From NCBI GenBank assembly GCA_032433765.1, contig JAVIAB010000073.1:61340552-61404551 (forward strand): a stretch of DNA of 64,000 bases, in the 5' to 3' direction. Below the pieces are notes generated by a model. That model was not told the origin of the DNA and did no database searches. It was given only the letters and a program-made list of their open reading frames with translations. The position numbers were made by a program, and so were the translations under genes. The stretch's first letter is position 1; each line of letters begins with the position of its first letter. This document shows, piece by piece, positions 47,101 through 57,387 of this stretch. The stretch is from Megaustenia siamemsis (Eukaryota > Mollusca > Gastropoda > Stylommatophora > Ariophantidae).

Positions 47101-48455
47101 ACAAGAGGTTACTGTGGAACGCTGCCCAAACAGATATGTCGACAAGAGGTTACTGTGGAACGCTGCCCAAACAAATATGTCGACAAGAGGTTACTGTGGA
47201 GCGCTGCCCAAACAGATATGTCGACAAGAGGTTACTGTGGAACGCTGCTCAAGCAGATATGTCGACAAGAGGTTACTGTCGAACGCTGCCCAAACAGATA
47301 TGTCGACAAGAGGTTACTGTGGAGCGCTGCCCAAACAGATGTGTCGACAAGAGGTTACTGTGGAGCGCTGCCCAAACAGATTTGTCGACAAGAGGTTACT
47401 GGGGAACGCTGCCCAAACAGATATGTCGACAAAGAGGTTACTGGGAAACGCTGCCCAAACATATATGTCGATAAGAGGTTACTGTGGAGCGCTGCCCAAA
47501 CAGATATGTCGACAAGGAGGTTGCTGTGGAACGCTGCCTAAAAAGATATGTCGACAAGAGGTTACTGTGGAGCGCTGTCCAAACAGATATGTCGGCAAGA
47601 GGTTACTGTGGAACGCTGCCCAAACAGATATGTCGGCAAGAGGTTACTGTGAAGCGCTGCCCAAACAAATATGTCGGCAAGAGGTTACTGTGGAACGCTG
47701 CCCAAACAGATATGTCGACTAGAGGTTACTGTGGAACGCTGCCCAAACAGATATGTCGACAAAGAGGTTACTGTGGAACGCTGCCCAAACAGATATGTCG
47801 ACAAAGAGGTTACTGTGGAACGCTGCCCAAACAGATGTGTCGACAAGAGGTTACTGTGGAATGCTGCCCAAACAGATATGTCGACAAAGAGGTTACTGTG
47901 GAGCGCTGCCCAAACAGATGTGTCGACAAGAGGTTACTGTGGAGCGCTGCCCAAACAGATGTGTCGACAAGAGGTTACTGTGGAGCGCTGCCCAAACAGA
48001 TATGTCGACAAAGAGGTTACTGTGGAACGCTGCCCAAACAGATATGTCGACAAAGAGGTTACTGTGGAACGCTGCCCAAACAGATATGTCGACAAAGAGG
48101 TTACTGTGAAGTGCTGCCCAGTCAGATATGTCGAAAAAGAGGTTACTGTGGAGCGCTGGCCAAACAGATATGTCGACAAAGAGGTTACTGTGAAGTGCTG
48201 CCCAGTCAGATATGTCGAAAAAGAGGTTACTGTGGAACGCTGCCCAAATAAATATGTCGACTAGAGTCTACTGTGAAAGGCTGCCCAAATAAATATGTCG
48301 ACCAGAGGTTACTGTGAAACGCTGCCCAAATAAATATGTCGACCAGAGGTTACTGTGAAACGCTGCCCAAATAAATATGTCGACTAGAGGTTACTGTGAA
48401 ACGCTGCCCAAATAAATATGTCGACTAGAGGTTACTGTGAAACGCTGGCCAAAAC
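26101..48455. repeat. Giant 41/42-bp satellite array, about 540 monomers, nested higher-order repeats
   Basis: The monomer is gaggttactgtggaacgctg then cccaaacagatatgtcgaca plus one or two A. The number of A residues sets 41 or 42 bp. Recurrent variant sites are gaacgc/gagcgc, cagata/caaata/tagata, cccaaac/cctaaac and gtcgac/gtcggc. A stop-rich monomer (gataagttgataagagg) recurs at 27786, 28818, 31128, 32281, 34591, 38306, 39459, 42055 and 43954. The spacings 2,310 + 1,153 = 3,463 are repeated, and 1,153 recurs later. Blocks at 29.15-30.4 and 32.6-33.85 kb differ by 3,463 bp, blocks at 38.8-40 and 41.4-42.6 by 2,596, and blocks at 35.0-37.6 and 44.2-46.8 by about 9,198. ORFs of up to 467 codons on both strands follow from the periodicity and are not listed as genes. 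Confidence 0.97.
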
Positions 48456-48640
48456 AAATTCAGGACATTCGAAATGCCGCTGCTTACATTGCCCTTCCGA
48501 ATTCAACATCAGCTAAACTGGCAAGTCTATAAGCACGCTCATTACCTTATACATCCACATGCCCTGGCAAGAAAATGAAGCAGGCTTTTGTTAGACCAAA
48601 CCTCCCGAGAGACTCCACATGAACAGCTGAATGGGGTAAC
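48456..48640 (-). pseudogene. LINE RNase H fragment at the satellite edge
   Basis: The minus strand reads LGRFGLTKACFIFLPGHVDV, a stop, then GNERAYRLASLADVEFGRAM. This matches the PGHxGxxGNExADxLA motif of LINE RNase H, with the active-site Asp of NERAD changed to Tyr and an in-frame stop. It differs from LINE-C and LINE-D, so a third RNase H-bearing element left it here. Confidence 0.7.
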
Positions 48641-49049
48641 TTGACCTTTTACCATTTGCTTTTTCTAAATAAATGATGTTCTCATAGCTCTATATTTAAA
48701 ACTGAGTGCTACTGAATGAAAGGGAGAGATTAGACATATACACGTTTACATCTAGAACTATCAATGTTGTTATTTAATTGGTGTTCTGATTGCTTATCTC
48801 ATTATATCGGAAGATATCTGTAGTTTTCATGTTCCAAATCACACGTGAGAGTTTCTGTAGCATTTTCAGTTAGTAGATTAATTTTAGTTCAATAACGGTA
48901 GATATTTTACCCTTCAAAAATTCTGCCCGGACTGCGGCATACAGCATGCTCTTTTTCTACCTCCAAATGCCAAAAGTTCTTGTATCTATCGTGTGTAACA
49001 GGAGAGGTGAATTAAAGTATGAGACAGGTAACTCAGTCGATACTCATTT
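48641..49049. other. Unassigned interval
   Basis: Nothing recognised. Confidence 0.5.
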
Positions 49050-49062
49050 CTTAACAGACTAT

Positions 49063-49685
49063 CATCATCATCACGTACCGGGCCTACTGGCGTGGGTGAT
49101 CATGTCACCACAACTTTCAATCTCGACAGTTCTTTATCCTTTCTGTTGTTGACCTTCTGCCAAGGCATTCTCTTAAGCTGTCTGGTATTTTCTCTCTTTG
49201 CTTCCCTCTAGCTCTTCGTCCCTCAATTTTTCCAGTTGTTACAATATATTCCAGTTGTTCTCTCCTCATTACGTGGCCAAAAAAAGATGATTGTTTCTTC
49301 CTAATATTGGAAATTATCTCTCTTTTTACTTTGACCTCTTCCAGAACATTTTCATTACTCTTCTTAGCTGTCCATGGTATTCTCAACATTCTTCTGTAAA
49401 ACCACATTTCTACAGACTCCAGTGATTATCTTGTCTGTTGTCCTATTGTCCATGATTCACATCCATATGTTAAGACTGGCTCTACATAACATTTAAGAAC
49501 TCATTTTTTGGAAAGCTGCTTTTCCCTTAGCCATTCTGCATCTCACCTTTTTTGTACATCTTCTGTTTGAGGTTAACATTTTCCCATATATTTAAATTCA
49601 TTTACCTGTTTTAATATTGCTCCACTTGTCTTTATTTTGCACTGAGGTGATGTCTTTTTCTTTGTTCATTACTTCTGTCTTTTTG
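49063..49685 (-). mobile_element. LINE-A copy 3, 623-bp 5'-truncated, 13-bp TSD
   Basis: The direct repeat cttaacagactat occurs at 49050-49062 and 49686-49698. The minus strand encodes MWFYRRMLRIPWTAKKSNEN, KKQSSFFGHVMRREQLEYIV and EGRRARGKQREKIPDSLREC, and ends with the shared tail and (ATG)n. Upstream frames carry the region following the RT (LTTGA…EVMNKEKD) with lesions. Confidence 0.9.
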
Positions 49686-49698
49686 CTTAACAGACTAT

Positions 49699-51829
49699 AA
49701 CATCGGCATAAAATAGCAGTCGCGCCAGTAGTTAGTGACAGTACGTAAGAAATGGAAAGTTCATAGCTGGTAGTGGACAAAGCCGAGGGCTAAGGTGGGG
49801 ATAAAGGAAGGGTAGTACTCGGGAATACATATTTCTAATGTTGATGTTGAGGATGGCAAGGGTGATGAGTGAATGTGATTCAATATCCCTACCTCACAGT
49901 CGCTGTGCTGATCTGCTGCAAGTATTACTGAGATAACCTTGATGAGACTTGACTCTGGAACACTGGGAACAGGACCATTGGCGTCCAGTTCACTCAGCTC
50001 TCTTTTCCTGTACACAACGAGTGACTGTTGTCAGCCCGACTCAGCTCGACACCGTTTGGTCTTTTTCTTCGCTTTTGCCACCGTAATTAGGTTCAGACCG
50101 ATCCGACACTTAACTCATCACCTGGTCGTACAGTCTGCACGTGTTCATCGCACACTGAATGGTTTGTACTTCGCGTGGTGTTGATCTGGTGTTGGTGGTG
50201 GTGGTATTTCTTGTTTCGCGTTGTGTATATCGGCCCAATCGGCCAACTAGAACAATCTATGACACAGACGTACACTATTAAAGTCACACAAGTCATGAAG
50301 AACACAATACTTAACTTGCTTTATTTACAAGGTGCTGAGTATCACAATCTATATACATGTACTGGGAGGTCTGACTAGCCGCTCCCAGTCTATCCAGTAG
50401 GTCTAACAAAGTTTTGGCTTACTACCGCCCTAGTCTTATAGGTAACTTGATCTAGACTTTCTCTAACTTATATCTGATCTAACTTATCCATGTTTGAAAT
50501 CTCCAAATAAACGGGATTTCTTCTACTACCTTATCAGGACCTGTCTTTCATCTATAACTCAACTCCCTTGCCTGGAACTTGTCTTTACATCTCTCCAGCC
50601 TTTCAAGTATTTCGTATTCTAACCAATCATAAATCACCCACGTCATCACTTAGTCAATCAAAATCAATCTCACCATCTTAAAGCAACTCACTCTAGAGTT
50701 TCTCATCCTTACAATCTCCACTCAGCACTATAAACCGTCCGTGCCACTGTCTCAACTAACGTGGTTCTCAAATCTCACATTACCTACAATGGATATTCCA
50801 TTGTCTTTACCCTATATCCAACATCTATTTCATTACATCCCTACATCTCCCGGCTACATTCGGACATAACAAGTTTCGGAAGAATGGAAATTTTCCTAGC
50901 AATCATTGTAAAAGTGTGAGTCAACACATGGCTTGACCCCGAGGTGAAATAGGTTAACAAACAAGTCATAAAATAAACATGATTATTTGGAAACTTTAGG
51001 GGAGGTAAAGCTGATTAGAGGTTACGTTGCAGTCACAGTTTGTTTGACAAATCTGAGATAGGTCAAATGTGGTTCAGTTTTGTGAAGTCTAATTGGTCGG
51101 TGCTTGTTGCAAGTTGTCAACTCGCGACAACCCATTGGATGCAGGTATTCCACGAGCACATTTATTTTGGGTATTTAGCCATCGACACAACACGTTTTCA
51201 GGCAGTTAGAAGGAACAGAGCTAGTTACGCATCAGAAATGTAAACTAGTAAACTTTGTCGGGCTTCGGCCGAACTGCCAAAGGCAGTCAGTTAAACAGTT
51301 AGTAGTCTTCAGTTTTAAACAGTTAGGACAGATAAGGAAGTCATTTAGTTAAGCACAACAGTCAGTCAAATTAGTAAGGAACAGATAAGAGGGTTAGGTA
51401 GTAAGAAGTAGTAAGCCATAGAGTTAGTAGAGTAGGAACAATTAGTTGAGCAGTAGACAGAACCATAACAAGTGAACTAGAACATAGAGAAAATTTAGTT
51501 GTGAAAGTGTTTTTGAGAGTGTTTCGAAGATATGCATCAAAGAACAATGTTGTAAGTAAGTTGTGAGAGATTTAATGTTACTGATCGCAGACAAGACGCA
51601 ATAGAGGACAACTCAATATCCACACGGTGTTAACCTCTGAATTGTCCAGAATTAAGAACAGTAATTCTAAACATAAGTTCTTTGACTACTATGTATCATG
51701 TGCTAAGTTAAAGATCAATAAACTTATTAATGAATTATGACTGATTTTGACCACGTTGGGATCAATGTGATGACTCTAAATAATGTAAGCAAGAAAAATC
51801 AACAAGATAAATATGCAATACCGTTTCAT
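49699..51829. other. Unassigned interval, possible old LTR-like sequence
   Basis: No coding domain was recognised. The minus strand from 50872 begins tgttatgtccgaatgtag, and a poly(A)-signal-bearing stretch (gatcaataaacttatt) lies at 51713. Both would suit solo LTRs, but I could not pair ends or find a TSD. Confidence 0.3.
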
Positions 51830-53172
51830 CATGAAATTAGTAGCTAGCAGAAGAAAATACCCAGTGCCTCATCTGGGATTAGTGGCCTACAGAAGGAAAT
51901 ACCCAGTGCCTCACGTGAGATTAGTGACCACCAGAAAGAAATACACAGTGCCTCACGTGAGATTATTGACCATCAGAAAGAAATGACCAGTGCCTCACAT
52001 GAGATTATTGACCGCCAGAAAGAAATGCCCAGTACCTCACATGAGATTATTGACCACCAGAAAGAAATACCCAGTGCCTCACATGAGATTATTGACCACC
52101 AGAAAGAAGTGCCCAGTGCCTCACATGAGATTATTGACCACCAGAAAGAAGTGCCCAGTGCCTCACATGAGATTATTGACCGCCAGAAAGAAATACCCAG
52201 TGCCTCATATGAGATTATTGACCACCAGAAAGAAGTGCCCAGTGCATCACATGAGATTATTGACCACCAGAAAGAAATACCCAGTGCCGCACATGAGATT
52301 ATTGACCACCAGAAAGAAGTGCCCAGTGCCTCACATGAGATTATTGACCGCCAGAAAGAAATGCCCAGTGCCTCACATGAGATTATTGACCACCAGAAAG
52401 AAGTGCCCAGTGCCTCACATGAGATTATTGACCACCAGAAAGAAGTGCCCAGTGCCTCACATGAGATTAATGACCACCAGAAAGAAATGCCCAGTGCCTC
52501 ACGTGAGATTAGTGACCACCAGAAAAAAATGCCCAGTGCCTCACATGAGATTATTGACCACCAGAAAGAAATACCCAGTTCCTCACGTGAGATTAGTGAC
52601 CACCAGAAAGAAATGCCCAGTGCCTCACGTGAGATTAGTGACCACCAGAAAGAAATACCCAGTGCCTCACGTGAGATTAGTGACCACCAGAAAGAAATAC
52701 GCAGTGCCTCACGTGAGATTAGTGACCACCAGAAAGAAATACACAGTGCCTCACGTGAGATTAGTGACCACCAAAAAGAAATACCCAGTGCCTCACGTGA
52801 GATTAGTGACCACTAGAAAAAAATACCCAGTGCCTCACGTGAGATTATTGACCACCAGAAAGAAATACCCAGTGCCTCACGTGAGATTAGTTACCACCAG
52901 AAAGAAATACCCAGTGCCTCACGTGAGATTAGTGACCACCAGAAAGAAATACCCAGTGCCTCACGTGAGATTAGTGACCACCAGAAAGAAATACCCAGTG
53001 CCTCACGTGAGATTAGTGACCACCAGAAAGAAATACCCAGTGCCTCACGTGAGATTAGTGACTACCAGAAAGAAATACCCAGTGCCTCACGTGAGATTAG
53101 TGACTACCAGAAAGAAATACCCAGTTCTTCATGTGAGATTAGTGACCACCAGAAAGAAATACCCCTGAAGTG
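51830..53172. repeat. Minisatellite, 42-bp unit with E-box, about 32 copies
   Basis: The unit is cccagtgcctcacgtgagat then tagtgaccaccagaaagaaa plus ta. Copies at about 51990-52480 mostly carry cacatgagattattgacc. The outer copies, and nearly all after 52500, carry cacgtgagattagtgacc. Both contain CANNTG; the second is a CACGTG palindrome. The 42-bp period keeps frames open for 277 codons (PSASHEIIDHQKEV units) and 392 codons (a VPHMRLLTTRKKCP frame). I do not call these as genes. Confidence 0.95.
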
Positions 53173-53499
53173 AGGCGAGCAGCTTAGCCCTAAAGTTGCA
53201 GCAACCAACTGTGTCGTCGGTACTGCTATCCTGGAGCTGTAAATATTATTATTTCAGTCAAATATTTCTCTGGCATATCTATGTAGCATTACCAGTTCAG
53301 TTTTGATATTGGAATCAATCAACAAGGTGATAGGGCGAAGCGCCTTTCAAACTGAGACAGAATATTAGAAGTAATGCAATGCTTGGATGTAGGATAGAAC
53401 ATTAATACTCTTCTGCTACAGCTTTACAATCACGAACTATTTCATGATAAGCACCTCAGTCTTTTATTCGTTTTTAACATCGCACATTTATTACATTAC

Positions 53500-53558
<59 letters not shown>

Positions 53559-53684
53559 ACACACAAACACGATAAAGATGCATCCATTTTACTCCGAGGT
53601 ATAGTTTAATCAGTTTAGAAATGATGCTAAAAAGAGGCGAATCCAAGATGACTTTTAACGTATTTAAATTAAATGAAGGTCTGC
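53173..53684. other. Unassigned interval with (CT)n microsatellite
   Basis: A CT microsatellite lies at about 53503-53560, followed by a short CA stretch. Confidence 0.7.
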
Positions 53685-53692
53685 TAGAATAT

Positions 53693-54576
53693 CATCATTA
53701 TCATCAAGTACCGGACCTCCTGGCGTAGGTGGTCACGTCTCTCCACAACTTTCGATCTCGACAGTTATTTGTCATTTCTGTTGTTGACCTTCTGCCAAGC
53801 CATTCTCTTAAGCTGTATGGCATTTTTTTTCTCTTTGCTTTCCTCTATCTCTTCCTTCCTCAATTTTCCCAGTTGTTACATTATATTCCAGTTGTTCTCT
53901 TCTCATTACATGGCCAAAAAATGATGATTGCTTCTTCCTAATATTGGAAATTAGCTCTCTGTTTGCTTTGACCTCTTTTAGAACATTTTCATTACTCTTC
54001 TTAGCTGTCCATGGTATTCTCAACATTCTTCTGTAAAACCACATTTCTACAGACTCCAGTGATTTTCTTGTCTGCTGTCCTATTGTCCATGGTTCACATC
54101 CATATGTTAAGACTGGCTCTACATAACATTTAAGAACTCTTTTTCTTGTTTCTATTGTCAAAAATGGATTGCATAGTATCTTCCTCATTTTTTGGAAAGC
54201 TGCTTTTACCACAGAGTCATTCTGCATCTCACCTCTTTTGTACATCTTCCGTCTGAGGTTAACAAAGTTCCCAATTATTTAAATTCATTTACCTATTTTA
54301 ATATTGTTCCACTTGTCTTTATTTTGCACTGAGGCGCTGTCTTTTTCTTTGTTGTTACCATTACTTCTGTCTTTTTGCTATTAAGGCTGAGTCCTTTATT
54401 TTTGCTTTCTTTCACTATAATGTCCAACATTTCTTGTAACTCATTTTCACTCTTAGCGATTAAGACTATATCATCAGCATACCTTAGATTATTTATATTA
54501 TGGCCTCCAATTGTTATTCCAGGCATGCCCCTTATGGATCTAAAAATAATCTCACTATAAATATTAAACAATCTTT
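53693..54576 (-). mobile_element. LINE-A copy 4, 884-bp, includes RT YADD block
   Basis: The direct repeat tagaatat (8 bp) flanks it at 53685-53692 and 54577-54584. The minus strand begins FNIYSEIIFRSI, then GGHNINNLRYADDIVLIAKS with the RT catalytic YADD, GLSLNSKKTEVMV and, after a frameshift, RKRVLKCYVEPVLTYGCEPW, WFYRRMLRIPWTAKKSNENV and HVMRREQLEYNVTTGKIEEG. It ends in the shared tail with (GAT)n. The LRYADD context and trinucleotide tail suggest an RTE-like clade. Confidence 0.9.
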
Positions 54577-54584
54577 TAGAATAT

Positions 54585-54940
54585 ATTTATATTAATATTA
54601 GTAGGCGGATATAATTAAGAAATGTTAGCATTAGTCAAATGTATGTTATTTGTATTAATAAGAAGTTGAGTTGAGATAAGAAAATGATGAATGGGAGAAG
54701 TCCAATTAACAGGTCAAATAATGATTCTCTTTATGTTGACAATTTGAGTGATGAAACTAAGGAAAGTGGGTGTGCGAGAAGGAGTTGAAGGAGAAAGAGA
54801 CATAAGGAGACGGAAAGATAGAAAATGAGAGATGGAGAAAGAGAGAAACGCAAGGAAAACCAATAAAAAAATTAAGAAGAGTTTGAAAGATGAACGAAGA
54901 GTAATGAGTAAAGAAGGTAAAAAAGAATAGGTGATAGGAT

Positions 54941-54995
<55 letters not shown>

Positions 54996-55165
54996 TGAGT
55001 GTAGAGAGAGTGGAGAGTGTAGAGAGTGTGGACAGTGAGTGGAGAGAGTTGGAAATGTGAAACAATGTAAATGTATATAGTTCAATGTTGTTGATTCAGA
55101 TGCTAACATAACAAATATCATTATTTTGTTTGATTTCAGAATCCCAATGTGTTTGTCCTGTGAGG
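54585..55165. other. Unassigned interval with (GA)n microsatellite
   Basis: A GA microsatellite lies at about 54944-54992, set in purine-rich sequence from 54740 to 55050. ORFs of Ser/Leu-rich sequence on the minus strand are explained by it. Confidence 0.7.
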
Positions 55166-55167
55166 CA

Positions 55168-55232
55168 GATCTGCAGATTGTGGAAAAGATCTGCAGATTG
55201 TGGAAAAGATCTGCAGATTGTGGAAAAGATCT
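55168..55232. repeat. 20-bp tandem repeat, about 3 copies
   Basis: tctgcagattgtggaaaaga is repeated three times in a row. Confidence 0.9.
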
Positions 55233-55765
55233 GCTTGATTAGCCAAGAAGATCAATCGTTGTTTACGTTGTGCCGTGTGCAAAGTTCTGAACGGCAGCGC
55301 CAAACTGTACTGTCTTGAGAGATCCGAGTGAGGTGACCCTCAGCTGTGAGGGTGAACAAGAATTATATTACAGTTCATCATTAGTTGATGATATCGTGCC
55401 AGTTCCAGCAAATGTGCTGATGTACCTTGGGCGGACGATGAACTAATGTTTGCTTCAATGTTGGCTCACAACTGACAGCCGATCATCTCTTGATGTCCTT
55501 CAATGTGACTCGTCGGCAAGAACTGGAAGTCAAACCTTACAATTATTACACAATTACTTATAGTCACTATATATATAAACATTAATGTTTATCAATAGTC
55601 CAAATATTTGTCTTATATTATTTACTAATAGTAATAATATATATCATTTACTAATATTCACATAATTTAATATACATTCGGTTGTATGTTAGGTCTTTCA
55701 TCTCTTATTTGAGGTTTCTACCTAAGATCACCTATAATTCATAGGAAGTCACAATCATACTGACT
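55233..55765. other. Unassigned interval
   Basis: Nothing recognised. Confidence 0.5.
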
Positions 55766-55779
55766 CGTAACTCACTGGA

Positions 55780-55930
55780 CAAACTTGACAAACTTATAAT
55801 TAATCATAATCCACTGGAAATGACAAACTTATAATTAATCATAATCCACTGGAAATGACAAACTTATAATTAATCATAATCCACTGGAAATGACAAACTT
55901 ATAATTAATCATAATCCACTGGGAATCACA
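55780..55930. repeat. 35-bp tandem repeat, about 4 copies
   Basis: The unit ataatccactggaaatgaca then aacttataattaatc is repeated with very few changes. Confidence 0.9.
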
Positions 55931-56129
55931 AATATATCTTCTGACCTTCAGCTCTAAACACTTTACAGGCCGTTGCTTCTTGTCATTCTTTCAAGGTAAT
56001 TCCATATCGTCCACATCCTCCTCATCTCTGTATTGTCCATGTACACTTTGGCCTTTCTCTTTGTCCCGCTCCGTGGGGATTCGAAAAAAGGGGCTTGTCA
56101 TGTACTACTCTCAGTTGGATTGGGCGGTT

Positions 56130-56635
56130 ATTGGTTATTGGTTATGGAAGGCCTCGGCATCACAGCAAACGAATTAAAATCCATAATTGTTCAACCGCCC
56201 GTGCCAGTGGAATCATCCGAATTACCAACTCATCTCCCAAACAAAGAAAGGTAACTGTAGTCCCCATCATAGCAGTCTCAGCACACGCCAAAAAACATAA
56301 GGCGAAACCGCGCAGAAAGTGAACACAGCCAACTGTTCCCTGTCATACGATATCATCATTCATCGTAAACAAGCGGGATATCGAAGCAGGATCAAAACGG
56401 ATGAGACACACAGCTCACGGTGTGCACAGAGCACTTAACTCAGTAGCTCCTGCAACAAGCCGGACTTGGAATATGAGGAAACTGCAAGAAGGAACACTTT
56501 TCAGACATAGCCTTCAATGGTTCCTGCCGCCTATCCACCATATACCATGGGAGTTCACGTCCTCCCGAAAATGATGATCGTCATAGCACTTGATGATGTT
56601 AGGCCGTCATTGATGACTCCAATTCCAAACATATA
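56130..56635 (+). repeat. Interspersed repeat R1, copy 2
   Basis: Same family as 650-1171 (reverse) and 63423-63745. It runs from ttattggttattggttatgg to ccaattccaaacatatagac. Its right end supplies the last codons of the minus-strand cysteine-rich ORF, so that ORF's C-terminus (FGIGVINDGL…) is repeat-derived. Confidence 0.8.
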
Positions 56636-57262
56636 GACACACAGTGGTGGTAATTTGTCATTTTCAATCCAACAGAAGCCACATGACCTGTAGTTAGTAA
56701 AACCACAGAGAGAATATGATTTTGTGACCTTCACTGATTCACTCTTAGATGTGAATGTGTAGTTTACACAAGAGGAGAAGTTTTCAACTACAGTGATTCC
56801 ATTTAAGGCAATTCTGGGATAGCAAGGCAAGTCTCCTTTATAGCAGCAGAACTTGATGTTCTCCGCTCCCTTCTTGTAGCTGCTGCCACACGATTCTGAT
56901 GTCTCATTAACTTGGACATCATTCAAGAACAATGTCAGATTAACATTCCATAGATATGGCTCTGCTGATGAAGTGCTTGGTGAAACAGTTGTATCAATCA
57001 TACTGGAGGCTCCTGGTCTGTGGTCATTAATATCACAGACGGCACATGGTGTTGTTATATTCAGTATTTCTTTCTGGGGTGTAAATATGTGGCACACACA
57101 TGGAGAGTGGTTTGTGGTCACAGCAATCCAATTAAAGGCAATTCTAGGGTAGCATTGCAATGCTGTTTCAGAACAGCACAATCCTGTGATGTTTTCTGTG
57201 TTCGCTATAAAGCTGCTGCTGCTACACAATCCTGACCAATTATAGGTGTGGACATTATTCAC
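56636..57262 (-). pseudogene. Truncated cysteine-rich tandem-domain protein (host gene fragment)
   Basis: A roughly 205-codon stretch of the minus strand holds two related cysteine-rich domains of about 85-95 residues. Domain 1 has GLCCSETALQCYPRIAFNWI and PCVCHIFTPQKEILNITTPC. Domain 2 has KFCCYKGDLPCYPRIALNGI and SCVNYTFTSKSESVKVTKSY. A Ser/Thr-rich linker (SSMIDTTVSPSTSSAEP) separates them, and several N-x-S/T sites are present. This suggests a secreted or cell-surface ectodomain. I do not recognise the family. The 5' side is cut by LINE-C and the 3' side by repeat R1, and no signal peptide or membrane segment remains. It may be a retained exon or a pseudogene. Confidence 0.55.
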
Positions 57263-57387
57263 TTGCAGCAAATTACTTTGCAGACTCCTTTGCAAATGAC
57301 AATAATATTGAAATTAGCCTAGAGAAACGTCAAGAGACCCGTTTAAAACAACAAAATGCAAGACAAGAAGAGACCACACATGAAGTC

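Noticed and set aside
26073..48264. Dozens of overlapping ORFs of 60-467 codons on both strands in the satellite
   Set aside because: They are explained entirely by the 41/42-bp periodicity, which keeps all frames open. No unique start or end domains, splice context or non-repeat homology is visible.
26101..48455. CRISPR array
   Set aside because: Monomers are contiguous with no unique spacers, and the window is eukaryotic.
50225..51730. Solo LTR or LTR retrotransposon remnant
   Set aside because: TG-type starts and an AATAAA are present, but I found no paired ends, primer-binding site or target duplication, so it is not annotated as an element.
51983..53168. ORFs of 277 and 392 codons in the 42-bp array
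   Set aside because: Two different frames are open over the same array because 42 is divisible by three. No flanking coding sequence.
54714..55121. Ser/Leu-rich minus-strand ORFs over the GA tract
   Set aside because: Low-complexity translation of the (GA)n microsatellite and purine-rich flanks.
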